64,000 nucleotides of DNA. It comes from Thermoanaerobaculia bacterium (lineage in GTDB: Bacteria > Acidobacteriota > Thermoanaerobaculia > UBA5066). The stretch's first letter is position 1; every line of letters starts with the position of its first letter. Below the pieces are notes generated by a model that was not told where the DNA came from, did no database searches, and saw only the letters and a list, made by a program, of their open reading frames with translations. Where the stretch lies: contig JAJVIN010000023.1 of assembly GCA_022071945.1 (NCBI GenBank), positions 62,001 to 126,000 on the forward strand, written 5' to 3'. Positions 28,760-37,570 of this stretch are shown in pieces. Made by a program: the position numbers and the translations under genes.

Positions 28760-29194
28760 ATGGAATTCGCGACAACGGCGCAAAAGGAAGTCTACGAACA
28801 GGTCGGTGAGCACATGCGGGGCCTGTTCGGCGAGGAGGTCTGGGCGAACCCGAACTCGCCGACCTACTCGATCCGCTTTGGCTCCACGGTCGTCTACGTC
28901 TTCGTCAACAACTGGCTGGAGGACAACGCCGCCGTCAACGTCTATTCGTATGTGGTCAAGGGGGCGGAGATCCGTCAGGACCTCCTGCTTTACCTCTTGC
29001 AGCAGAACGACCAGTACCGCTACGGGGCCTTCGGGCTCGACAGCAACAACACCATCGTCTTTCGCTTCACCGTTCCGGGAAAGCCGCTCGACAAGGCGAC
29101 GTTGAAGGCCGCGGTGAACGCGGTCCGGTTCACGGCAGACGATCAGGATGACAAGATCGTGGCGCGCTGGGGAGGCCAGAGGGCCTTCGACTGA
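28760..29194 (+). CDS. YbjN/type III chaperone-like protein, 144 aa
   Basis: Compact alpha-beta protein with the YbjN/T3SS-chaperone-like pattern: a helix ('EVYEQVGEHMRGLFG'), strands ('TYSIRFGSTVVYVFVNNW', 'NVYSYVVKGAEI'), a helix ('DLLLYLLQQND'), strands ending 'GLDSNNTIVFRFTVPG', and a C-terminal helix. Ribosome-binding site AAGGAG; 3 bp lie between the AAA+ stop and this ATG, so the two are co-translated. YbjN-like proteins are thought to bind proteins as dimers, which suits an adaptor for the preceding AAA+ protein. The role is inferred. Confidence 0.65.
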   Translation: MEFATTAQKEVYEQVGEHMRGLFGEEVWANPNSPTYSIRFGSTVVYVFVNNWLEDNAAVNVYSYVVKGAEIRQDLLLYLLQQNDQYRYGAFGLDSNNTIVFRFTVPGKPLDKATLKAAVNAVRFTADDQDDKIVARWGGQRAFD

Positions 29195-29214
29195 GAGGCG
29201 CGCGGAGTGAAGAG

Positions 29215-29778
29215 ATGGCGTCCTCGAAACCCGGCAAGCTGACGGATTCCCTGAAGGTCACGGGGACCCTGGTCGCGATCTTCTGGATCGTGGAGATCGT
29301 GGACGCCCTTCTCTTCCGGGGGCGGCTCGACATGTTCGGGATCCGCCCCCGGCGCCTCGATGGGCTCATGGGCATCGTTCTCGCCCCGTTCTTGCACGGC
29401 GGCTTCTATCACCTCATCGCCAACACGATGCCCTTCTTGATCCTGGGAACTCTCATTCACTGGCGGAGACCGAAGGACTACGTCCCCGTGACCGTGCTCT
29501 CGGCGCTCATCGGGGGTCTCGGGGCGTGGCTCCTCGGGGCCCCGGGCTCCGTCCACGTTGGCGTCAGCGGGGTGATCTTCGGCTACTTCGGATTCCTCGT
29601 CGCTCGCGCCTATTTCGAGAGGAGCTTCGCCTCGATCCTCCTGGCCGTCCTCGTCATCTTTCTCTACGGCGGGATCATCTGGGGTGTCCGTCCGTTCCAG
29701 ACGGGCATCTCCTGGCAGGGACACCTTTTCGGTCTTCTCGGAGGCGTGTTCGCCGCGAGTCTCTACAGGAAACGCTGA
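29215..29778 (+). CDS. Rhomboid-family intramembrane serine protease, 187 aa
   Basis: It cleaves transmembrane substrates within the inner membrane. There are about six membrane helices. The first-loop 'HGGFYHLIANTMPF' supplies the H-x3-N element, the catalytic serine lies in 'GVSGVIFGYFGF' (GxSG) and the catalytic histidine in 'WQGHLFGLLGG'. The protein is short, corresponding to the minimal six-helix form. It is 20 bp after the YbjN-like gene, likely in one operon with the AAA+ protein, which suggests a membrane-protein quality-control unit. Substrate unknown. Confidence 0.88.
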   Translation: MASSKPGKLTDSLKVTGTLVAIFWIVEIVDALLFRGRLDMFGIRPRRLDGLMGIVLAPFLHGGFYHLIANTMPFLILGTLIHWRRPKDYVPVTVLSALIGGLGAWLLGAPGSVHVGVSGVIFGYFGFLVARAYFERSFASILLAVLVIFLYGGIIWGVRPFQTGISWQGHLFGLLGGVFAASLYRKR

Positions 29779-29851
29779 ACCGCCCCGCCCCGGGCACACA
29801 TCACTCGTCACAACGGGGTCGCCGCACGCTTAGAATCCGAAGGAGTCGTCC

Positions 29852-32800
29852 GTGCCCGAACCGAGCTTCCTGGTGGCGGTGACAAACGTCGTTTTCGGGG
29901 TGCGTTTCCGCACCCTGGCTCTGGGAGTGCTCGCCCTGGTGCTCCTGCCCACGGCCGCGGCCGCGGGACCGGACAATTCCCTCAAGCCGCTGGGAGACGC
30001 CGTGCCCCTCGGTCTCGCGTTCGCAGCCGGGGTCGGCGCGGGCCTGGCGGCAGCGACTCTCTGGAAGAAAAAGCTCAACCAGGAGGTCTCGGAGAGGCTC
30101 GCGGCCGAGGAGAGATTCCGGCAAATCACCGACAGCGTTCCCGGCATCATCTTCCAGCTGCGTCAGAAGCCCGACGGAAAGCGGAAGATCACGTTCGTCA
30201 GCCGCCAGCTGGCCGGCATCACGAGCAGCCAGGCCGCCTCGGGCCTCGGCAGCTGGGCGGCCGCCATAGAGAACGTCATCGCCGAGGACCTCCCCGGCCT
30301 GACGGCGGCGCTCGACCGTTCCGCGGCGAGGCTCGAGCGCTGGGTCCACGAGTTCCGGCTCAAGACCCCCGATGGATCGCTCCGCTGGCAGCTCGTGGAG
30401 GCGCAGCCCAAGATCCTGCCGAACGGCGACATCGTCTGGAACGGGTTCCTGACGGACGTCACGGAACGCCGCAAGCTCGAGAAGGACCTCCGCGAGGCCG
30501 AGGAGAGGTGGCAGCTCGCCCTGGCGGCAAGCGAGGACGGCACATGGGACTGGGACCCCGTCAGCGGGAAGATCTGGTTCTCGCGCCGCTGGAAGGGAAT
30601 CCTGGGATTCGAGGATTTCGAGATCCCGGACGAGTTCACGTCCTTTCAGGAGCTGTTGCACCCGGCGGACGCCGAGCGGGTTCTCGGCGAGCTCCAGGCC
30701 TTCGTCGAGGGGCGAACCTGGGACCTCGAGCTGGAGTTCCGGATGTCGCACAAGGATGGCGGCTGGCGCTGGATCGTCTGCCGCGCGGCCGGACAGCGCG
30801 ACGAAGCGGGGCATGTCCGAAGACTCGTGGCCTCCAACCGCGACATCACGAGAAGAAAGCTCGCCGAGATGGAGCTGAAGAAGCTCTCGGAGGCCGTGCA
30901 GCAGAACCCCTCGATGATCTTCGTGACCTCACGCGGGGGCGAGATCGAGTACGTCAACCCGCGCTTCACCCAACTCACGGGCTACACGGCGGACGAGATC
31001 CGGGGCCGCACCCCGAACATCCTGAAGTCGGGCCAGGTCTCCCGCGCCGTCTTCGAGAACCTCTGGCAGACCATCCTGTCGGGCGAGCCGTGGCGCGGAG
31101 AGCTCCTCAACAAGAAGAAGAACGGTGAGCTCTTCTGGGCCTCTGTCTCGATCTCGGGGGTCAAGGGCGAGCAGGGCGCCATCGAGAACTTCGTCTGCAT
31201 CGAGGAAGACATCACCGAGCGCAAGCACGCAGAAAAGGAGCTCGAGAACTCGCGCGACGAACTCGCGGCGCAGAGATCCGAGCTCGCCGACGCGGTCGAG
31301 GTGTTGACGCAGACGCAGATCGAGCTCGCCCGCGCCAAGGAGGCCGCCGAGTCGGCGAGCCGCGCCAAGAGCGAGTTCCTCGCCAACATGAGCCACGAGA
31401 TCCGGACGCCGATGAACGCCGTGATCGGCCTCTCGCACCTGGCCCTGCAAACGAGCCTGACGCCCAAGCAGCGGGACTACATCACCCGGATCCACCGTTC
31501 GGCCCAGAACCTCCTCGGCATCATCAACGACATCCTCGACGTCTCGAAGATCGAGGCGGGCAAGCTGACTCTCGAGAGCGTCTCGTTCAACCTCGAAGAG
31601 GTGCTCGACAACCTGGCGACCGTCCTCTCCCCGAGGGTCAACGAAAAAGAGCTCGAGCTCCTCATCGCGGTGGAGCCCGAGGTCCCGAAGCTCCTGATGG
31701 GCGACCCTCTCAGACTCGGACAGGTCCTCCTCAACCTCGCCGGCAACGCCGTCAAGTTCACGGAGAAGGGAGAGATCGCGGTGCGGGCGTCCCTCGCCGG
31801 GAGAAGCGAGACGGGAGTCGAACTGCGATTCGAGGTGAAAGACACCGGCATCGGCCTCTCCCGCGACCAGATGAGCCGTCTCTTCACCGCGTTCTCGCAG
31901 GCCGACAGCTCGACGACGCGCAAGTACGGCGGAACCGGACTCGGCCTGACGATCTCCAAGCGGCTCGTCGAGTTGATGAACGGCCGCATCTGGGTGGAGA
32001 GCGAGCCCGGCAAGGGGAGCCGATTCTGCTTCACCGCCGCGTTCGGATTGACCGACCACGCCCCGCTCGAGAGCCTCGCCCCCCCGGCGGATCTGCGCGG
32101 CCTGCGGGTTCTCGTCGTCGACGACAGCCACTCGGCGCGCATGATCGCAAGCGAGATGCTCGTGGCGATGGGATTCCGCGTGGACGCCGTCGCCAGCGGC
32201 CCGGAGGCCGTCGAGCTCGTCGAGAAGGCCTCCGCGTCGGGAGAGCCCTTCCGGGTCGTCCTGATGGACTGGAAGATGAGCCCCTGGGACGGACTCGAGA
32301 CCGCAAGAAGGATCCAGGGAGACGCCGTCGTCGGCGACAAGCCCGTGATCGTCATGATGACGGCCCACGGCCGGGAAGACGTCATGCGGCAGGCCGAGTC
32401 GATGGGGATCAAGGGGTTCCTGCTCAAGCCGATGAGCCCGTCGCTCTTGCTCAACATGCTCGTCGACCGCATCCAGGACGACAAGACCGTCCCGAGGCTC
32501 GCCTCGCGCGCGACCATGCGAAGGGACCGTGTCCATGAGCTGCGCGGGGCCCGCATCCTCGTCGTGGACGACAACGAGATCAACCAGATCGTCGCCCGCG
32601 AGATCCTGGAGGCCTGCGGAGCCACCGTGAAGGTCGCCGACAACGGCGAGGACGCCCTGATCTCGATTGCCGAGGACCCTCCAGACCTCGTCCTGATGGA
32701 CGTTCAGATGCCCGTGATGGACGGCCTCGAGGCCACGGCCCGGCTCCGTCAGGATCCTCAGTTCGCGAAGTTGCCGGTCCTGGCGATGACGGCCCATGCC

Positions 32801-33601
32801 CTCGTGGAGGAGCGCGAGCGGTGCCTTCACGCCGGGATGAACGACCACGTGACCAAGCCCATCGATCCGGACGTCCTGATTCAGACCGTTGCCCGGTACC
32901 TGGTACCTGTTGCGGAAGAGTCCGTCGCGGTCTTTCCCGAGGCCGAAGGCCCGCTCCCCGTCGCCACCGTGGACGTGGATCTCCCGGCGGGGGTTCCGGG
33001 CTTCGACGAGCGGGAGGCCCTCCAGCGCCTGGCGGGCAATCGCCGGCTTCTCTCGGATCTTCTGCGGGACTTCGCCCGGGAGCAGAAGGACTTCACCGAG
33101 AGACTCGGGGAAGCCTTCTCGAGGGAGGATTTCTCGTCGATCCGAAGGCTCGCGCACGCCATGAAGGGGGTCGCGGGCAACCTGTCGCTGCGAACCGTGC
33201 AGGAATCCGCCGCTCAGGTCGAGAACGCGGCCAAGCGAGGCGGGCGTGAGGAGGTCGAGAGGCTCCTTCCGTCGCTGACCGGCAGCCTCGAGGCCGTCCT
33301 CGGAGTTCTTCACCCGTGGGCCCAGCCCGCGACTCCCGACGGACCACCGGCGCTCGCGGGTCCCCTGGACCGGGTCTGTGTCGAGGCCAAGCTGAAGGAG
33401 CTCGACACGCTTCTTCTCGAGGGCAACCTGAGGGCAGACGAGGTCTTCTCCGAGCTGTCGTCCCTCGTCGCCGGGCACGCGATCGCCGAGCACGAGGCGG
33501 TCTCGAAGAAGATCCAGGGGCTCGACTACGCGGCGGCGCGTCCCGCCCTCGCCTCTCTGGCGCGGGCTCTCGACATCAGGTGGCAGGAGGTGGCCTCATG
33601 A
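29852..33601 (+). CDS. Hybrid sensor histidine kinase (PAS-HisKA-HATPase-REC-REC-HPt), 1249 aa
   Basis: GTG start with AAGGAG about 8 bp upstream. N-terminal membrane helices (about residues 18-75) are followed by three PAS domains ('FRQITDSVPGIIFQL', 'WQLALAASEDGTWDWD', 'AVQQNPSMIFVTSRGGEIEYVN') with PAC ends ('DITERK'), then HisKA ('SHEIRTPMNAVIGLSH'), HATPase ('NLAGNAVKF', 'DTGIGLS', 'GGTGLGLTISKRL'), two receivers ('VLVVDDSHSARM'/'VVLMDWKMSPWDG' and 'ILVVDDNEINQ'/'LVLMDVQMPVMDG') and an HPt domain ('RRLAHAMKGVAGN'). All phosphorelay residues look intact, as in BarA/TorS-type kinases. First gene of a four-gene signalling operon; it overlaps the next by ATGA. Confidence 0.93.
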   Translation: MPEPSFLVAVTNVVFGVRFRTLALGVLALVLLPTAAAAGPDNSLKPLGDAVPLGLAFAAGVGAGLAAATLWKKKLNQEVSERLAAEERFRQITDSVPGIIFQLRQKPDGKRKITFVSRQLAGITSSQAASGLGSWAAAIENVIAEDLPGLTAALDRSAARLERWVHEFRLKTPDGSLRWQLVEAQPKILPNGDIVWNGFLTDVTERRKLEKDLREAEERWQLALAASEDGTWDWDPVSGKIWFSRRWKGILGFEDFEIPDEFTSFQELLHPADAERVLGELQAFVEGRTWDLELEFRMSHKDGGWRWIVCRAAGQRDEAGHVRRLVASNRDITRRKLAEMELKKLSEAVQQNPSMIFVTSRGGEIEYVNPRFTQLTGYTADEIRGRTPNILKSGQVSRAVFENLWQTILSGEPWRGELLNKKKNGELFWASVSISGVKGEQGAIENFVCIEEDITERKHAEKELENSRDELAAQRSELADAVEVLTQTQIELARAKEAAESASRAKSEFLANMSHEIRTPMNAVIGLSHLALQTSLTPKQRDYITRIHRSAQNLLGIINDILDVSKIEAGKLTLESVSFNLEEVLDNLATVLSPRVNEKELELLIAVEPEVPKLLMGDPLRLGQVLLNLAGNAVKFTEKGEIAVRASLAGRSETGVELRFEVKDTGIGLSRDQMSRLFTAFSQADSSTTRKYGGTGLGLTISKRLVELMNGRIWVESEPGKGSRFCFTAAFGLTDHAPLESLAPPADLRGLRVLVVDDSHSARMIASEMLVAMGFRVDAVASGPEAVELVEKASASGEPFRVVLMDWKMSPWDGLETARRIQGDAVVGDKPVIVMMTAHGREDVMRQAESMGIKGFLLKPMSPSLLLNMLVDRIQDDKTVPRLASRATMRRDRVHELRGARILVVDDNEINQIVAREILEACGATVKVADNGEDALISIAEDPPDLVLMDVQMPVMDGLEATARLRQDPQFAKLPVLAMTAHALVEERERCLHAGMNDHVTKPIDPDVLIQTVARYLVPVAEESVAVFPEAEGPLPVATVDVDLPAGVPGFDEREALQRLAGNRRLLSDLLRDFAREQKDFTERLGEAFSREDFSSIRRLAHAMKGVAGNLSLRTVQESAAQVENAAKRGGREEVERLLPSLTGSLEAVLGVLHPWAQPATPDGPPALAGPLDRVCVEAKLKELDTLLLEGNLRADEVFSELSSLVAGHAIAEHEAVSKKIQGLDYAAARPALASLARALDIRWQEVAS

Positions 33602-34830
33602 GCGCGCCAACTGCAGCTGGCGCGCCAACCACGGCTGGCGCGCCGGCCGCAAAACCCAAGGTTCTCGTCGTCGACGATCAGCCCGTGAACGTCAAGGCCC
33701 TCGGAGCCCTCCTGCAACCCGAGGTCGATGCCCTGTTCGCCACGGACGGCGCCGGGGCGCTCGCCAAGGCCGCCCAGCTGGCTCCCGACCTCATCCTGCT
33801 CGACGTCGACATGCCGGGAATGGACGGCTACGAAGTCTGTCACCGCCTGAAAGCCGATCCGAAGACGGCCGACATCCCGGTCGTCTTCGTGACCGGCATG
33901 AGCCAAACCCAGGACGAGGAAAAAGGCCTGGCGCTCGGCGCGATCGACTACATCGCCAAGCCCTTCCAGCCCGCGATCGTCAAGGCCCGCGTAAGAAATC
34001 ACCTGGAGCTCAAGCGGAGCCGCGACGCTCTCGTGGAGAGCTATCGCCGCCTCGAGGCGACCCAGGCGAGCCTCGTGCAGGCCGAGAAGATGGCGTCCCT
34101 GGGGCAGCTGGTCGCCGGAGTCGCTCACGAGATCAACACGCCCCTGGGGGTCGCCCTGACCGCCGCGAGCCACCTCTTCGAGCGGGCCGGGTTCCTCGAT
34201 GAGCGGTTCCGGTCCGGACGGATGACGAAGACCGATCTGGAGTCCTTCCTCTCTCTCCACAAGAACTCCTCGGATCTCGTCCTCTCGAGCCTCGAGCGCT
34301 CGGCCGTCCTCGTCCAGCGATTCAAGCAGATCGCGACCGCGCAGGCACAGGACTCGCTCGCCGAGATCGATCTCGGGACGCATCTGATCGACGCGTTCGG
34401 GCTCTGGGCCTCCGCCAATCCGGATCGGGATCTCAACGCCGATGTCTCCTGCCCGCCCGACGTCGTCCTGCAGACGTTCCCGGCCGCCCTCACCCGCCTC
34501 CTGCACACCCTGTTCGACAACGTGGCCGCGCACGCCTACCCCGGCGGAGAGACAGCGGCCGTCGACGTCCGGGTCGACATCACGGGGTCTGGGGTTGAAC
34601 TCGCCGTGGCGGACCACGGGGTCGGAATCGCGCCCGAGGCCATGGCGAAGGTCTTCGATCCGTTCTACACGGCACGCAGGGGCGAGGGCTTCGTGGGCCT
34701 GGGCTTGACCATCGCGTATAACCTCGTCACGTCGACGCTGCACGGAACGATCGTCATCGAGGCGACTCCGGGGGGCGGCACGACCGCCCGGGTCAACCTG
34801 CCCAGCCGCGTCACTTCGGCCGTTCGTTGA
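33598..34830 (+). CDS. Receiver-histidine kinase protein, 410 aa
   Basis: The ATG overlaps the previous stop (ATGA). A short Ala/Pro/Gly/Thr tail is encoded by an 18-bp tandem repeat (33604-33648). A complete receiver follows ('VLVVDDQPVNVKAL', 'LILLDVDMPGMDG', 'VFVTGMS', 'DYIAKPF'), then a coiled coil and a kinase core with H-box 'VAGVAHEINTPLGVAL', N-box 'LFDNVAAHAYP', 'DHGVGIAPE' and 'GLGLTIAYNLV'. The receiver-first order lets an upstream kinase control this kinase. It is a soluble protein and a likely phosphorelay partner of the hybrid kinase before it. Confidence 0.92.
   Translation: MSAPTAAGAPTTAGAPAAKPKVLVVDDQPVNVKALGALLQPEVDALFATDGAGALAKAAQLAPDLILLDVDMPGMDGYEVCHRLKADPKTADIPVVFVTGMSQTQDEEKGLALGAIDYIAKPFQPAIVKARVRNHLELKRSRDALVESYRRLEATQASLVQAEKMASLGQLVAGVAHEINTPLGVALTAASHLFERAGFLDERFRSGRMTKTDLESFLSLHKNSSDLVLSSLERSAVLVQRFKQIATAQAQDSLAEIDLGTHLIDAFGLWASANPDRDLNADVSCPPDVVLQTFPAALTRLLHTLFDNVAAHAYPGGETAAVDVRVDITGSGVELAVADHGVGIAPEAMAKVFDPFYTARRGEGFVGLGLTIAYNLVTSTLHGTIVIEATPGGGTTARVNLPSRVTSAVR
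33604..33648 (+). repeat. 18-bp coding tandem repeat (2.5 units)
   Basis: Units starting at 33604, 33622 and 33640 share GCGCCAAC...GGCTGGC and encode APTAAG, APTTAG and APAA at the extreme N-terminus of the receiver-kinase. Confidence 0.6.
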
Positions 34831-34840
34831 GGGATGAGAA

Positions 34841-35623
34841 ATGGATGACAGCGCCGAGACCCAGAATCTCCAGATGCTGCAAGAGACCGAGAGCGATCGC
34901 GTCCTCGCTCGCCTCGTGCCCGGGCTGGCGCACGACCTCAACTCCATCTTGGGGGTTGCCCTCACGGCCGCAACCCACGCAACCGGCACGCTCACGTCTC
35001 TCGGCGGCTCGCTCGAGGGGGCCACGCTCACCAAGAGCCAGCTGCAGTCTGGCCTGGACACGATCGAGGAAGCCCTGCGCCTCGTGGAAGGGAATCTCGT
35101 GCGCGCGGTCCAGCTGGTCGGAGGCTTGAAACACATCACCGGGCAGCAGACGGGGGCCGACCCGGCCGCCGTCAATGTCCGGACCGTTCTGGACGATCTC
35201 GCGATGGCCCTGGGCCCGGCCTTCAGAAAGTCTCCGCACCGCCTGGAGGTCGACGCCCCCGATTTGCTCCCCCTGAAAACGCGAGGCATCGAGCTCGGCC
35301 GTGTGCTTCTCAACCTCGTTCAGAACTGCCTCGTTCACGCATTCCCGAAAGGGACCGCGGGAACAGTCCGCCTCGAGGCGCGAGGCTCGGACGGCGGCGT
35401 CGTCATCACCGTGGCGGACACCGGCAGCGGCATGCCCCCCGATGTCGCCGCGAGGGCCTTTGACCTCTACTACACGACACGCCGGGACGAAGGAGGCACC
35501 GGACTGGGACTCTCGGTCGTCAAGGACCTCGTCGAGGGATCTCTCCAGGGCAGGATCTCTCTCCAGACCTCTCCGGGAGCCGGAACGATCTTCCGGATCA
35601 CTCTCCCCAATATTCGCGGCTGA
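34841..35623 (+). CDS. Soluble histidine kinase, 260 aa
   Basis: No sensor domain is visible. The protein begins almost at the phospho-acceptor helix with 'LVPGLAHDLNSILGVALTAA', a variant H-box with the His followed by Asp-Leu-Asn. The ATPase domain has N-box 'LLNLVQNCLVHAFP', 'DTGSGMPPD' and 'GGTGLGLSVVKDLV'. It is about 10 bp after the previous gene and upstream of the REC-HD-GYP gene. Without its own input it probably acts as an intermediary kinase in the same relay, perhaps as a heterodimer with the preceding kinase. Confidence 0.88.
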   Translation: MDDSAETQNLQMLQETESDRVLARLVPGLAHDLNSILGVALTAATHATGTLTSLGGSLEGATLTKSQLQSGLDTIEEALRLVEGNLVRAVQLVGGLKHITGQQTGADPAAVNVRTVLDDLAMALGPAFRKSPHRLEVDAPDLLPLKTRGIELGRVLLNLVQNCLVHAFPKGTAGTVRLEARGSDGGVVITVADTGSGMPPDVAARAFDLYYTTRRDEGGTGLGLSVVKDLVEGSLQGRISLQTSPGAGTIFRITLPNIRG

Positions 35624-35650
35624 GCGCGGCGGAAAGGACTCGTGGAGGAC

Positions 35651-36838
35651 ATGACGCGACCCGATGAGATGGATCAACTCTTCGCCGAGGAGGAGGCGCT
35701 CGAGCCTCGCCCGGCGTCCAAGGATGATCCCTGGAAGGTCCTGGTCGTCGATGACGAGGAACAGGTTCACGCCGTCACGCGTCTCGTTCTGGGAGACTTC
35801 GAGTTCCAGGGCCGCGGCCTGAAGTTCCTCAACGCCTACACGGCCCAGGCGGGGGCCTCCCTGCTCGTCGAGAATCCCGACGTCGCCGTCATCCTTCTCG
35901 ACGTCGTCATGGAGAGCGAGCACGCGGGCCTCGAGCTCGTGCACAAGATCAGGGAGGAGATCGGCAACCGGTTCGTCAGGATCGTCCTTCGCACCGGCCA
36001 GCCTGGCCAGGCTCCCGAAAAGCAAGCGTTCTTGGAATACGACATCAACGACTACCGGACGAAGACCGAGCTGACCGCCGAGAAGCTCTTCACGGCGATG
36101 GTCGGCGCCCTCAGGAATTACGAGGACATCAAGCGGATCAAGAGGCTGTTCGAGCAGGTCAAGGCCTCTCAGCTCGCCACGGTCGTCGCGATGGCCGACC
36201 TGGCCGAGTACAAGGACGAGGACACGGGAGACCACGTCTTGAGGATCAAGAGGCGGACCGAGGCGATCGCAAGAAAGCTCGGGGCCTCGGGTCCGTACTC
36301 GGTTGCGATCAACGAGACCTTTCTCGAGCTCGTCGGAACGGCGGCGATCCTCCACGACATCGGAAAGATCGGGATCCCTGACAGGATTCTGCAGAAGCCC
36401 GCCAAGCTCACGGCCGAGGAATGGGAAGTGATGCGCACCCACGCGCTGATGGGAGAGCACCTCCTGAGGAAACTCGCTGCCATGGTGCCTGGACCGAGCT
36501 TCATGTCGATCGGGGCCAACATCGCCGGCGGCCACCACGAGAAATGGAACGGCACCGGCTATCCACGGGGCTTGAAGGGCCAGGAGATCCCCCTCGAGGC
36601 CCGCATCGTCGCCGTCGCAGACGTCTACGACGCCTTGACTTCCCGCCGCGCGTACAAGGAACCGTGGCCTCCCAAGGAGGCGCTGGAGGCTCTCAGGCGC
36701 GACGCGGGCTCCCACTTCGATCCCCTGATCGTCGAGGCCTTCCTCGAGCTCGTCGCCGAGGGAAACGACGGCACCATCGAACCCAGCGCCCCGGCGCCGC
36801 CCCCCGAAACACCCGAGCGAAAGGAACCGGCCGAGTGA
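35651..36838 (+). CDS. Response regulator with HD-GYP c-di-GMP phosphodiesterase domain
   Basis: I start at ATG 35651, which has GGAGG 4 bp upstream; the GTG at 35642 lies within that site. A receiver (about residues 28-150: 'VLVVDDEEQVHAV', 'VILLDVVMESEHAG', 'TGQPG') is followed by an HD-GYP domain: 'LHDIGKIGIPD', 'THALMGEHLL', 'GGHHEKWNGTGYPRGLKG', 'RIVAVADVYDALTSRR'. All metal and GYP residues are present, so active hydrolysis of cyclic di-GMP is expected. A proline-rich acidic tail ends the protein. It is the likely output of the three upstream kinases, linking them to c-di-GMP level. Confidence 0.94.
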   Translation: MTRPDEMDQLFAEEEALEPRPASKDDPWKVLVVDDEEQVHAVTRLVLGDFEFQGRGLKFLNAYTAQAGASLLVENPDVAVILLDVVMESEHAGLELVHKIREEIGNRFVRIVLRTGQPGQAPEKQAFLEYDINDYRTKTELTAEKLFTAMVGALRNYEDIKRIKRLFEQVKASQLATVVAMADLAEYKDEDTGDHVLRIKRRTEAIARKLGASGPYSVAINETFLELVGTAAILHDIGKIGIPDRILQKPAKLTAEEWEVMRTHALMGEHLLRKLAAMVPGPSFMSIGANIAGGHHEKWNGTGYPRGLKGQEIPLEARIVAVADVYDALTSRRAYKEPWPPKEALEALRRDAGSHFDPLIVEAFLELVAEGNDGTIEPSAPAPPPETPERKEPAE

Positions 36839-36905
36839 GGACTCGGACGGCCCCGCCGCCGTCCCCCGCCGGGCGAGGGATAAACTCCGACCCTGGAGTC
36901 TTCTG

Positions 36906-37424
36906 ATGATCGTCCCAGAACCTTCGGCTTCTCTCCTGAAGATCCACGAGCATCTGTCGAACGAGGGATTCCGGCCTTCGTTCCACGAGGGCGAGATCAG
37001 CTTCAAGTTCCAGGGGCGGGTCTTCTTCATCAGCCACGACGACTCGGACGCGGAGTTCTTCCGGCTTCTCTACCCTCACTTCTGGACGATCGAGAGCCAG
37101 GAGGAGAAGCAGGCGGCTCTCGCCGCCGCCTCCGAAACGTGCAAGACACTGAAGGTCGCCAAGGCCTTCCTGGTCGAGGATGAGGTGTGGGCCAGCGTCG
37201 AGCTCTTCTGCTCGGACGCGGACGCTTTCCTCGCCGTCCTCGAGAGGAGCACATCTCTCCTCTACGAAACCGCCAACGTCTTCCGGCACCACTACAACTC
37301 CCTTTCGCACGAGCACGGTGACGAGGAGACCGGCGGACCCGAGTCTGACGACGACGGCCACGACCACGAGGAGGGGAGCGGGGACCCGACCTCCGCTCCC
37401 AAGAAGGAAGAGCCCCACCACTGA
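36906..37424 (+). CDS. YbjN/type III chaperone-like protein with His/Glu-rich tail
   Basis: 172 aa. Residues 1-125 have the YbjN-like order: helix, strands ('ISFKFQGRVFFISHDDSD'), helix with 'FWTIESQEEKQAALAAAS', then 'VWASVELFCSDADAFLAVLERST'. The C-terminal 45 residues are low-complexity, rich in Asp, Glu, His and Gly, possibly metal-binding or disordered. It lies 67 bp after the REC-HD-GYP gene. It is the second YbjN-like protein in the window and may serve as an adaptor for the signalling proteins upstream. Function inferred only from fold pattern. Confidence 0.6.
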   Translation: MIVPEPSASLLKIHEHLSNEGFRPSFHEGEISFKFQGRVFFISHDDSDAEFFRLLYPHFWTIESQEEKQAALAAASETCKTLKVAKAFLVEDEVWASVELFCSDADAFLAVLERSTSLLYETANVFRHHYNSLSHEHGDEETGGPESDDDGHDHEEGSGDPTSAPKKEEPHH

Positions 37425-37570
37425 GCCGGGCCCCGTCTCGCCTCGCGCGGCGCCTGGCCTAATCGTTTGCTCTATACGGCGTAGGTCATCTGCTTCATTG
37501 CGAACGCCTGCGATCTTCTCCAGATTAGGTAGGGTCGCCGTGTAAACGCGAAGAGCCTCGGGAGGAGTCA

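Noticed and set aside
30929-33493. Long antisense open frame opposite the hybrid kinase
   Set aside because: It is a GC-rich shadow, rich in Arg, His, Gly and Val, with no fold-like pattern.
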